Of a stretch of DNA of 64,000 bases, positions 1-10,758 are shown one piece after another; the first letter of the stretch is position 1; each line of letters begins with the position of its first letter. The DNA comes from Chloranthus sessilifolius (taxonomy: Eukaryota > Streptophyta > Magnoliopsida > Chloranthales > Chloranthaceae). A model generated the notes under the pieces. It ran no database searches. It saw only the letters and a program-made list of their open reading frames with translations, and was not told the DNA's origin. Location of the stretch: the NCBI GenBank assembly GCA_021018995.1, contig CM037596.1, forward strand, positions 101,353,416 to 101,417,415. The letters run 5' to 3'. Made by a program: the position numbers and the translations under genes.

Positions 1-826
1 AAGAAAATAAATGTCACTTTCGTAGGGAGCACGATTGCACTTAGCCTGTGTAACAAGCCTTTAAACCCTTAGGTGATCCCTAGTAGAGGAGTTGTGTCTC
101 GTGAGGGTTTACAGTGAAGTTACCTACAAACTTTCAAAAATTTTAAACCATCGGCAAAATTGAGTTTTTAAAACATGATTTTTATAATATCTTTAACTTC
201 AAAACTCAAAATCATTAATCAATTCAACATGCGAATTCTCAATTTTAAATAACAATGTTATACTAATATACTAATATCCATTCAAATTAGTCTAATGCTC
301 AAATCGTTAGATAACTCATCCATTCATGCTTAAACGTGTAGTGTGTGCATACCCAAAACAAGATTCATCCATCTCAGAACTAGTCCAAACGGGAAACCAT
401 CTGATCTCATGTCTCGACTCAATCCTCACTTTAGGTATACTCTCAAAATAGGATCGCTCCAATGATGGGTTCATTTTCGCTCACATGTGAGAGATCAATA
501 CAAAGCAAAATAAAAAGGTCTCACATGATAGAAGAAACACGACATAATCAATGAATAAAAATAAATCTCATACGAACAAATACTTGTATATCCTAAGCAT
601 GTCATATCAAGTGTCATAGGTATTACATATTCACTCTCTATAAGACAGTTACCAATGCAAGATCGGATCATGAAGGTCTTTTATAGGGTTGTAATGGGGC
701 TCAGGTAAGGGTAAGAAAGAAATGAAAGTTGGGATTCAAAATTTATGAGAAATTGAAAAAGAAACTAACTTTTGATTTTTCTATTTCTCTTATTTTTCTT
801 TTCTAATCTCTCACTATTTTTCTCAA

Positions 827-859
<33 letters not shown>

Positions 860-2054
860 TTCACTCTTTTTTCTTCTTTTAAATTTTATTTTCTTGAAGC
901 ACCTCATATTTTTCGTTCTTTTTCAAATTTCTCTTTTTCTTTTTCTCCCTTTTTTTTTTCTTATATTTTTAAAAACACCACAACTCAGTATCTTTCCACT
1001 TACTCTCTTTTCGTTCACTCTCATCCATCATTTCTAGTTTTTCATAAATAAGAAGGGTAAAGCTGAATTTTTAGAAATTGTGAAGGGTTAAAGGTTAATA
1101 TAGCTTATCAAAGAATGTATAAAGGTAAATTTTTCAATAAGCTCAAAGGGGTACTAGAAAGATAAATTTATATAAGGTGGGGTATTTTAAGCACAAACGA
1201 GCCAAAGATGACCTTCAATCATGTCCTCAAAAGATGGTAACCTTGTCTATTTGTCTTGAGTAGATATACAGTACATTCTAACACAATAATATGAATTTGA
1301 TTGCATGCAAAGTCACAAGCCAAAGTGAAGTGTATGAGATCATGCAAAATAATTCGTATTCAAAGAAAACTCCGAGTTTATGTATTCACTCATCAATGAC
1401 GGGAAATTAGCTCTAAAGTTCACCGGGTTTAGTCTCCACTAAGAACCTAAGATTCAACGTTCAAAACAGTTCATCGATTTCTATGTCTTAGCTTGGCATA
1501 AGTGCAAAAATTCTAAGCATGAATATCACAATTATTTACAAAGTATCACATTAAGTTTCCTCATCCTAGATACAAGTAATCAAAATATGACATCAATATT
1601 CTCAAAATTAAATTCACATGCATCATCAACTAAAGTTTAAAAACAATCGCAAAATAACATGAATTACGGTTCCAAATTTTTTTTTTTTAATATTATTATT
1701 ATTTATTTATTTATTAAATTTTTTTTATGGTATCAGAATAATAAAATCACACAAACTACACCCCCAAACCTAAACAAAACAATGTCCTCATTGTTAATAA
1801 TAAATAAAAATATTAGATTAAAGTGAGAAAATATACCTCGAGTAATGATTTGAGGCGCTTGATAGCACAGGAAAAAGGGAGAGGTAGGAAAAATCCTCCC
1901 TCAAACCTGCATGAAAATATACCAGTATATCCAAGCATCCTCTTCACACGAAAAAAATTGTCAACAATAGTGAGGGGAATCTCAAAACTAACAAAATGCT
2001 TACTCAAATAACACTATCAAAATCATAATCAACCATAAAAATAAGTGTCTCTAT

Positions 2055-2087
<33 letters not shown>

Positions 2088-2182
2088 TTCATACAAAATT
2101 GTGCTGCCTCCCAATGAGCGCTAGTTTAACGCCGATAGCTAGACCAAGTGAATTGCTCAGTCAGGGTGAGCCATTGGATCAC
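1..2182 (-). other. Non-coding 3' region of element A, after integrase
   Basis: About 2.2 kb between the integrase stop and the left edge. No env-like or other convincing reading frame is visible; short ORFs here are AT-rich and unsupported. The region holds (TTA)n tracts near 829-860 and 2058-2090 and a T/A-rich tract near 1677-1725. Athila elements commonly have a long region between pol and the 3' LTR, which fits. No polypurine tract or 3' LTR edge is seen, so both should lie further left. Confidence 0.6.
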
Positions 2183-3362
2183 TCAAAGAAAGGGTGTCAA
2201 GGAATGCAATTGCATCCTCGAGGAAAGGTTTAATCTTTGACCATTAACTCGAAAAACATTCTCGTATTTTTGATTGATAACATCAACCGCCCCATTGGGG
2301 AGTATTCGAGAGATTTTGAATAGACCACTCCAACGGGTTTTTAGTTTTCCTGGAAATAGGTGAAGTCGGGAATTGTATAGTAGAGCCTGTTGACCAACAA
2401 TGAAAGATTTACGTAGAATAGATTGATCATAAACCCGTTTCATACGATCCTTGTACGATTTAGCACAGTCATATGCGTCAGCACGGATTTCTTCCAATTC
2501 ACTTATTTACAAACCCCTCTGGGTACCAGATTTTAGGAGATCAAAATTCAATGACTTAATGGCCCAAAATGCTCGATGTTCCAGTTCAACCGGGAGGTGA
2601 CAACTTTTACCAAAGACCAACCGATAAGGCGACATGCCAATTAGAGTTTTAAACGCAGTTCGATACGCCCACAGAGCGTCATTCAGGTTTAGCGACCAGT
2701 CTTTACGGTTCAGATGAATTGTCTTCTCTAAAATCTGCTTAAGTTACCGATTAGAGACTTCAACTTGGCCACTTGTCTGAAGATGGTATGGTGTAGCAAC
2801 TTTGTGTGTGACACCATATTTCTTCATTAATTGGGTGAACACTTTATTGCAAAAGTGCTTTCCACCATCGCTGATTATTGCCTTTGGAACACCAAAACGT
2901 GAAAACACTTGATCTTTTAGGAATTTGATCACTATTTTTTTATCATTCGTTTTATATGCCACAGCCTCAACCCATTTCGATACATAATCAATCCCGACAA
3001 GGATGAATGTGTTTCCAAACGAATTCAGGAAAGGACCCATAAAATCGATCCCCCAAACATCAAATAATTCCACTTCTAAAATTGGATTGAGCGGCATCAT
3101 ATTGCGCTTTGAGATCCGGCCCAGCATTTGACAGTTGTGACAAGATTTGCAATACTGATGACAATCTTTAAAGATCGTCGGCCAGTAAAAATCACTTTGG
3201 AGGATCTTTGCTGCAGTCTTCTTGGAACTAAAGTGACCTCCACAAGCTAACTCATGACAGAACGAGATAATCTGTGGTTGCTCAGATTCAGGAATACACC
3301 TTCGTATGATTTGATCAGGACAGTATTTGAATAAATACGGATCTTCAAAAAAGTAGTGTTTT
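2183..3362 (-). pseudogene. Athila integrase, C-terminal part of pol (broken)
   Basis: Integrase inserts retroelement cDNA into the host genome. Reading from 3362 downwards, the segment shows an HHCC zinc-binding motif (CHELACGGH, then CKSCHNC), a first catalytic Asp in [10 protein letters not shown], a second in [10 protein letters not shown] and the Glu in the block ending SGQVEV, i.e. a D,D,E core. After an in-frame stop near 2742 the frame continues to the C-terminal block with LLYNSRLHLFPGKL and ends at 2183. The N-terminal edge is cut exactly by the solo LTR at 3363. Across that insertion, counting one copy of the 5-bp duplication, the reading frame joins the RNase H side in phase, so the frame was open before the insertion. 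Now non-functional. Confidence 0.88.
3358..3362. repeat. Target-site duplication GTTTT, left copy
   Basis: GTTTT lies directly left of the TGTGACAG end at 3363 and is repeated at 6008-6012 directly after the TTACA end. This 5-bp duplication marks insertion by a retroviral-type integrase. Confidence 0.9.
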
Positions 3363-6007
3363 TGTGACAGCCCGGATTTTGGCACCCCGAAACCCGTGCC
3401 ATCAGCACGATCATCTTGACCGTGCCCTTTAGCTAAGCACGAAACACTGGTATATCAAGCATCAAAAAGTATAATAAACGAAATTGCGAAATTTAAATCT
3501 ATATTAATTAACTTCCCAAAAGATAGTTCTACCCTCATGCCTCTGCATGAATGGAGAACCGATCCGAACCATCGATGATAGCAATCATCACAGATGGTTC
3601 GTCCCAAAAGAGAAATCCCAACTCCTTATATACATGATTTTAAACTGAATCAAGGCTTGACATACCAAGCCGTACAAAACCTCTCCAAGAATCCCTCAAA
3701 GTGGCACAACGGAGTCCTCTAGAAGAAGTCCTCTGGAGGTGGCTCCAACTGTCAAATCACCGCAAGGTCCGACTCACGGGATCGGCGTCTCCTCAAGCCT
3801 CGGCGCTAGTAGTGGACTGCAAATAGTCTATAGGGTGAGCTACATCCTAGCTCAATAGGGAACAAACACAGTTTGAACATATAAATCATAACTCACATGT
3901 ATTCCATGATATGCCATGCATGATGTATCTATGCAGTTGTTAATGAAACAAATTAAAAGCATTTCGTTTTACTGTTGATTACTTATATTTTCATTTACTC
4001 ATGAATGATGCTGAGAAGGCCTAAAGCAAAACTTAAACTTTCAACTTAAGTAATCCCCGAGCAATATAGCATCGAGCCCCGATGAGATACCCATCATCGT
4101 CATCTATATAGACAGTTTTAACCGTATTCCCTGGGAATACAAATAGTACCCAAGCCCCTTTCCCCTGGGGATTGGTGGCGGGGTTTCACTTGTCTCAATC
4201 AACACCCCTGGGGTGTGCTTACTATGTACGGATAAGCCTCCGCACTGGCCTACGGTTTCGCCGCCGTATCGGTCACGGATATCCTGCCGTGTCAGTCGTG
4301 GATATCCCGCCACGTCGGTGGGGTACCCTATCAAACCTCAAATAACAAAAATATCGGTGCCTTACATATAGTTATTCACCGTGTAATTGTGCTATCTTAT
4401 ATCAGTTAGGCCCTATCAAACATGATTCAATCCTTGGATACATCCCTGGGATGTATCCATTTACTTGCATCACACCTGATGCTCTCATCTCTTTACTTCT
4501 TCATCCCCTGGGGATGGTTTATTAGAATTTCTCTTATGGATGTCATACGCACACACACTTTTCACAATTCTTAAGCAATTAAACATTTGAATGGAAATCT
4601 ATATCACTACATACATGCTCTTATAAAATAAAGTACATGTTCAAGGTGTTCCCTACCTCAAGTCTTCATTTGTTCAATGCATCAAGGTCCCACGTGGCTC
4701 CTTGTGCACTAGTCCACACGTACCACCTATGGTACCATATCACAGGTGAAACACATCACAAAGGATGCAATAAGGAAGGTATAAGATCCCCCAAGAATCT
4801 TAAAGTCAAACCCAAAAGTCAACATAGTTTATCTCAGTCGATTAATCGAATTCCAAAATCGATTAATCAAATCTGATTCGATTAATCGATTTCCAAAATC
4901 GATTAATCGAAGGTCAATATCGATTAATCGAAGCAATTTCGATTAATCGAAATTCTCCTTTTCGCAAAGTCCATTCTCAGTTCGAACAGTCGAGTTTTCA
5001 TTCGATTAATCGAATCCAATTTCGATTAATCGAAATTCTTCTTTCAGAAAGTAAATTCACCTTTGCTCAATAATGAAGTTTTCATTCGATTAATCGAATC
5101 CAATTTCGATTAATCGAAATCCTTCTTTTCGCAAAGTCGACCCTCAGTTCGAACAGTCGAGTTTCACAAGTTGATTAATCGATTCCAAATCGATTAATCG
5201 AAAACTAAAATCGATTAATCGAAAACCCATTTCGATTAGTCGATTTTTCCTCAAGTCATTTCCTCCAACCTCTGGGGTCCACTGGAGGTTCTCAGTCGAT
5301 TAATCGATCCCCAAATCGATCAATCGAAATCCAAAGTCGATTAATCGAAATAGGGGCCCTCTGACCTTTCAACTTCCTGGCCAATTTCGATTAATCGAAA
5401 CCCAATTTCGATTAATCGAAATTGTCAGATTCAGCCCCTTTCGAGCTGTTCTTCCCAATCTTTTTCCATACTTTTTCTTCTATTTTTCTAAGCCATTATC
5501 CTAAGATTTAAACTATTTTCAACTACCATTTAGCCTCTATAATCTATGCATTTGATTTACAAAATTTTACCTTGAATCAATCTCAAATTGATTTCAAATC
5601 TAGGGTTGGAAGGCTAGGGTTCCAGCTTTAGCTTTTCAATGATCCTCATGCTGGATCACTCTTTAATACTTGGATCCTTCCTTCCTCAGCTAGCCTTTAC
5701 TCCTTGCATTAATCACTCTTTTCACTCTCTCTCTCTCTTCTTTACTCTCCTTCAACAACAAAACTCTTGATTTTAGGGTTATTAACTCTTTTTATCCTCT
5801 TCCTCACTTGTGTGTTGAGCACATACACCGCGGTAGGTGTATGCGACTATACCTTCACAACACACACCACATAGGCATTCTATTTATCACATCTCATCCG
5901 TTCATCACACTACATACTAACTGTTGGACTTCCATTTGGTCAAACCTATGACCGATCGGGCACGGATCCCGAGGTCATAGTTTAGCGTGATTTTTCGGGC
6001 TATTACA
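3363..6007. mobile_element. Solo LTR 1 (2,645 bp, large palindrome-rich LTR family)
   Basis: Begins TGTGACAGCCCGG and ends TTTTTCGGGCTATTACA, so it has TG...CA ends with a short imperfect terminal inverted repeat, and a 5-bp duplication (GTTTT) on both sides. It contains no coding sequence, and a second full-length copy is at 20638-23172. Solo LTRs form by recombination between the two LTRs of one element. The length suggests a large-LTR Ty3/gypsy lineage such as Tekay/Del, but no internal region is present to prove the family. It interrupts the pol of element A. A palindrome array lies at about 4838-5425. Confidence 0.88.
4838..5425. repeat. Array of about 19 TCGATTAATCGA palindromes inside solo LTR 1
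   Basis: The 12-bp perfect palindrome TCGATTAATCGA, or a one-base variant, recurs about 19 times at irregular spacing of roughly 17-50 bp, separated by short variable AT-rich spacers. The sister LTR keeps a similar array at about 22124-22588. Spacers are irregular and the repeat is palindromic with no adjacent cas genes, so this is not CRISPR. A cluster of protein-binding sites in the LTR promoter is one possibility; that is inference. Confidence 0.85.
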
Positions 6008-6012
6008 GTTTT
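6008..6012. repeat. Target-site duplication GTTTT, right copy
   Basis: Exact repeat of 3358-3362, directly after the CA end of solo LTR 1. Confidence 0.9.
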
Positions 6013-7819
6013 ACCCGAGCTAAGAAAATGGATTTCTCATTCTTAGACCAATGGTGAGGTAATTTCTCGGTGACTAGGTAATTGACAAGATCCGCATACC
6101 AAGGTGGCAATCAATCCCGAACAACTGTTCATTCGGGAAGTGCTCTAAGATCTGAACAGGATCGTCAGATTTCTCAATAATAATTTGTGACAAGTGATCT
6201 GCCATCACATTTTTTGAGCCTTTCTTATCTTTGATTTCTAAATCGAACTCTTGCAACAACAAGATCCATCTGATTAAGCGTGGTTTAGCATCTTTCTTAG
6301 TGAATAGATAACGCAGGGCAGCGTGATCTGTAAATATCATAACTTTAGACCCTAATAAATAGGATCAAAATTTATCAAACACGAAAACTACTGCCAAAAG
6401 TTCTTTTTCAGTGGTGGAGTAGTTCAACTGGGCGTCGTTGAGAGTACGACTTGCATAGTAGATTACATGAGGTAATTTTTCTATTCGTTGTCCCAGAACA
6501 GCTCTAATTGCATAATCAGAGGCGTCGCACATGATTTCGAACGAGAAGTCCCAGTTCGGAGATTGAATTATCGGGGCTTTTATCAATCCAGCCTTAATGG
6601 TTTCAAAGGCTTGCAAGCATTTATCATCAAAGAGGAATGGGACATCCTTTGAAAGTAAATTGCATAGCGGTCGCGCTATCTTGCTGAAATCTTTAATAAA
6701 ACGCCGATAAAAACCTGCGTGTCCCAGAAAAGATCTTATTTCCTTAACTATCCTCGGTGGTGGTAGATTGACAATTAAATCAACTTTAGCCTTATCGACC
6801 TCGATACCCTGGGACGATATGATGTGTCCCAAAACAATACCATCTTTAACCATGAAGTGACATTTTTTTCAGTTAAGAACAAGGTTCTTCTCCTAGCATC
6901 GTGCAAGCACTAGCGACAAATAATTCAAACAGTCAGCAAAACTGTTTCCATGGATCGAGAAGTCATCCATGAAAACTTCGAGGAATCGTTCAACCATATC
7001 CGAAAAAATACTCAGCATACGTCTTTGGAATGAAGTTGGTGCATTACAAAGCCCAAACGGCATTCGTCGGTAGGAGAAAGTGCCAAAAGGGCATGTGAAC
7101 GTGGTTTTCTCTTGATCCTCAGGTGCAATGACTATTTAGTTATAACTGGAATAGCCATCGAGGAAGCAATAGTAATCATGACTGGCCAGTCTTTATAACA
7201 TCTGATCGATAAACGGAAGTGGAAAGTGATCTTTCCTCGTCATCAAATTTAACTTTCGATAATCGATACACACTCTCCAACCTGTTTGAATTTTTATAAG
7301 AATTAGTTCGTTTTTCTCATTCTTCACCACTGTGACTCCCGACTTCTTAGGAACCACTTGTGTGGGGCTAACCCATTTACTGTCAGAGATAGGATATATG
7401 ATTCCAGCATCTAAAAGTTTTATTACCTCATTTCGGACCACGTCTTGCATTATAGGGTTCAGTCTCCTCTGTGGTTCCCTAGAGGGCTTAGCATTGTCTT
7501 CCAAATGGATCCGGTGCATACACACCGTCAGACTAATGCCTTTAATGTCTTTTATCGACCATCCGATGACACTTTTGTGATCTTTGAGCACATTCATGAG
7601 TTGGCCTTCCTGATTCGCATCCAATTTTGATGAGATTATGATAGGTTGAGTTTCATTCTCTCCTAGGTAGGCATACTTAAGATTTTTCGGAAGAGGTTTA
7701 AGTTCTAATGACACTTTCTCCTCCTCTTTCGGCTTTTCCTTGATTAATTCAATTTGAGCTCCACAATCTATTTTCTTTTCTTCTCCCAGAAGCGGTGTGG
7801 AGTCCAACATGTAATTCAC
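6013..7819 (-). pseudogene. Athila reverse transcriptase and RNase H (broken)
   Basis: From 7819 downwards: linker, then the RT N-terminal block with SREPQRRLNP, the DAGIIYPISDSKWVSP and VPKKSG motifs and WRVCIDYRKLN; then the fingers/palm continue past 7193 with the catalytic FMDD at about 6962-6973 (YMDD in most retroelements), the thumb, and RNase H with DASDYAI, TEKELLAVV and [12 protein letters not shown] copies RNA into cDNA and RNase H removes the RNA strand. Breaks seen: a TAA at 7136-7138, a TAG and a TAA near 6869-6900, and a TGA at 6363-6365 inside RNase H. The 3' end of the segment is the edge of solo LTR 1. Identity is secure; function is lost. Confidence 0.9.
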
Positions 7820-7822
7820 TTC

Positions 7823-8539
7823 TTAGATCAGCTGATCCACATCAAAATTGTCTCCAAAATGCGCAAGACAAGCTGCTAAAGGATCTTCAATTTCGGATGC
7901 ATGAAATATTTCTTCCACGATTTCATCGATTATGCAGGCTTGTGCATGTTCATCATCCTCCATGGGTTGCTTGACAATATTAAAGATGTTGAATTCCACT
8001 GTCATATTTTCGAATGACAGATTCATGATCCCGTTTCGACAGTTGATTAGCGCATTGGAGGTGGCTAGGAATGGTCTCCCTAGAATCACCGAAACGCTAT
8101 TCTTCAAATTTGGTACCGGTTCAATATCTAAAACAACAAAATCTACAGCTAACTGAAGGGTCATCGCAGTGGTCTTAAGCTCTCCCAATTCGAGCTCCTT
8201 GTAAACAGAGTAAGGCAACAAGTTGACACTTGCTCCTAAATCCAAAAGGGCCTGATCAATACAGTTACCGCCGATGATGATTGAGATTGTAGGACAACCT
8301 GAGTCCTTATATTTAATTGGGAGTTTCACTTGCAACACTGAACTAACCTGCTCGGCTAAGAAAGCCTTTTTCAGAATATTGGTCTTTCTTTTGATTGTGA
8401 CCAATTCCTTCAAAAATTTTGCATATGCAGGCACTTTTCGGATGGCATCCAGGAAGGGAATATTAATTTTTAATTGCTTGAAAATCTCATTTATTCCTTC
8501 CACATCTCGATTTTTTCGTGGTGCCATCAATCTTTGCAT
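7823..8539 (-). pseudogene. Athila aspartic protease region
   Basis: An open stretch of 238 codons. The protease centre is ALLDLGASVNLLP, followed by the distal VILGRPFLAT motif typical of retroelement proteases. The Leu in DLGAS, where most retroviral-type proteases have Thr or Ser, is a known Athila trait and not in itself a defect. It would cleave the Gag-Pol polyprotein. It lies directly before the RT block and after gag, the normal order. A stop separates it from RT (near 7820) and from the upstream gag part. Confidence 0.85.
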
Positions 8540-8821
8540 GTACGGTGCTTTAGGAACAAAACTTTTCTACTGCGAACTCTTTTCTTCTGTTGTTTCATTT
8601 GCTTGTACTTTTTCTTCAATTTCTTCTTTCTCTTCAACTGTCTTCTCTCCATTAGACTTTTCCTCCTCCTCTGGTAACACTACTTTGTTATCGACCTGCT
8701 TTCCAGATCTCAACGTTGTGATCACCCGAATTTGTTGTTGATCATTATCTTGTGTTAAAGTTGGTATTTGTACAACAACTATCTGACCCCTTGGGTTAGG
8801 AACTGGTTGGCTAGGAAATGA

Positions 8822-10310
8822 TCATTTTTCTCTTTCACAGAGAAAAGTTACCAATTGCCCAATTTGGGTCTCTATTTTAGAGATTGAGGATGTGTGAGAA
8901 TGGATAAGTTTCAACAGGTCCTCAGTAGAAGGAGTTTGTGTAGGAGGACGTTGGGCAGCATTTCCCAGTGGATTATTAAATCCTGGTGGTGGAAATATTG
9001 GCACAAAATTTTGTTGTGGTTGGTTTTGATAACCTCCCATTGGTTGTGCAAATTGAAAATTATGGTTTAATTATCGTGGCTGCCCAATCTGATTTTGATT
9101 GTATTGAAATTGATTTGAATTATTGAACCCTTGCTGTTGAAATTGCCCTTGACCGTAGTTTTGCTGCGGTCTTTAGTTGAAATTTTGTTGGAGATAAAAG
9201 TTCATCCCCTGTTTCCTGGGCTGTATTCTTTGATATCTTGTTTCCACAAGAAATTTGGGTGGTTTCTCCAACTATTTGGGTTATTCTCATTGAAAATGTT
9301 TCATTGATTTCACCCATAGTTATTCACAATATTTAGCTGTTCAGATGTGTCTTTATGGTAGTTCTGCATTGAGGGACAATCATCTGTTATATGCATTGGA
9401 TTTGCACAAATTAAACATGGCTCGGGTTGTGTATTTACCATGTGCACATTCTTCTTTAATTTCAATTCTTTCACTTGTTGAGCGAGGAAATCAACTTTAG
9501 ACATCAGATTCGGAGAATCCTTTACTACGTATCACGAGCTTTGACTGGTTGTTCCCGAGTCTGTGAAATCCCAGTGCTCAGAAATCCTCCGCCATTCATT
9601 GACTCCACCAGATGTCTATTTGGTTGACTTAGTCCATTGTAGAAACACTGGACCAATCTCCACTTTGAGTATCCATGGTGTGGACATTTGAGTAGGAGAT
9701 CCATGAATCTATCCCAAGCTTCATATAATCTCTCATCTTCCTCTTGCGTGAAATCCATGATTTCACGTCTGAGGACATTCGTCTTCGCCATGGGGAAGAA
9801 CTTTGATAGAAACTTTTTGACCATCTGATCTCAGGTGGTTATGGATCCCGATGGTAGAGAATTTAACCACACTTTGGCTTTATCCTTTATAGAGAAAGGA
9901 AACAAGCGTAGCGTAACAAATTCTTCGCTGAAGTTTTGGTATACAGATGAACAGATTTCGACGGAGTCTTTAACGTGCTGGTATGGGTCTTCTCTCTCCA
10001 TGCCATGAAAGATTGGAAGAATTTGGATGACATTTGTACGGATTTCAAACCGGCCGCCAGGTGTGGCAGGGTATACAATGCAAGATGGGGCATTTGTAGT
10101 GATTGGAGAAAACAGTTCTCTCAATGTTGGTTCTTCCTCTTGTCCTTGTTCGATTTGTCCATTCATATTGTCAGTCATATTGACTTCAATGGATGATTCA
10201 CTTGAAAATTGTTGCCTTGATCTAGCATCCTTACGATTTGATCGACAAACATGTTCGATTTCAGAATTTAAAGGCTCTAAAGTTCTTTCTTGAGAAGACC
10301 GTGTGTGCAT
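8822..10310 (-). pseudogene. Athila gag (capsid and zinc knuckle), broken
   Basis: The likely start is the ATG at 10310 (MHTRSSQE...). The capsid-like region with PGGRFEIRTNVIQILP and LFPFSIKDKAKVWLNSLPSG runs to 9831, is stopped by one TGA, and continues in the same frame to 9525 with the FMDLLLKCPHHG block. A frame-shifted stretch at 9310-9504 carries a CCHC zinc knuckle (CLICANPMHITDDC, spacing CX2CX4HX4C). A Gln/Asn/Pro-rich tail follows to about 8822. Gag packages the element RNA. At least one nonsense change and several frame changes make it inactive. Confidence 0.85.
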
Positions 10311-10398
10311 GCAAATGACGCACAGAGTGGAGGTTTCAAGAAGGAAAACCTCAAAAGGAATTTTTTTTATTTTTTTTATTTTTATTTTTTATATTTTT

Positions 10399-10625
10399 AA
10401 GATCGATTGATCGACTGCTTAGGTCGATCGATCGCTCAAGAAACAGTTTTTGATTGATCGATAGTTCAGGTTGAATGATCGAGAATTTAAAATTTGATTT
10501 ATATATATATATATATTTTTTAACTTTCAAAATTCTAAAATTCAAAGATTACAGAGGAGATTTTTTTTTCGAATTTTTTTTTTTGGAGTCGATTGATCGA
10601 CAGTTCAGGTCGATCGATCGATCTC
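10399..10625. repeat. Leader palindromes of element A (TCGATTGATCGA / TCGATCGATCGA type)
   Basis: Between the PBS and gag, two similar segments each pair a GATTGATCGA motif with a nearby TCGATCGATCG motif (10401-10435 and 10590-10625), with a further degenerate pair near 10452-10482. The matching leader of element C (23960-24175) has the same arrangement. Function unknown. Confidence 0.7.
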
Positions 10626-10734
10626 AATATTTTTTTTCTTTGATTTTTTTTTATAGCAGAAATACTGTTTTAATCCCCAAAAATTCCTAAAATTTGCTGT
10701 TTATTTCCTAAAAATTTAGATTTTCTTGATTTAG

Positions 10735-10752
10735 TCCCCGACAACGGCGCCA
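10735..10752 (-). promoter_or_regulatory. Primer binding site, tRNA-Asp type (element A)
   Basis: The plus-strand string TCCCCGACAACGGCGCCA matches the 3' end of plant tRNA-Asp including CCA with one mismatch. On the minus strand it is the 18-nt PBS, six bases downstream of the 5' LTR end. tRNA-Asp priming is typical of Athila/Tat elements. Confidence 0.88.
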
Positions 10753-10758
10753 AAAACT

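Noticed and set aside
4838..5425. CRISPR-like look of regularly recurring TCGATTAATCGA words
   Set aside because: Repeat is a 12-bp palindrome with irregular spacers, lies in a plant LTR, is present in a second LTR copy and has no cas genes.
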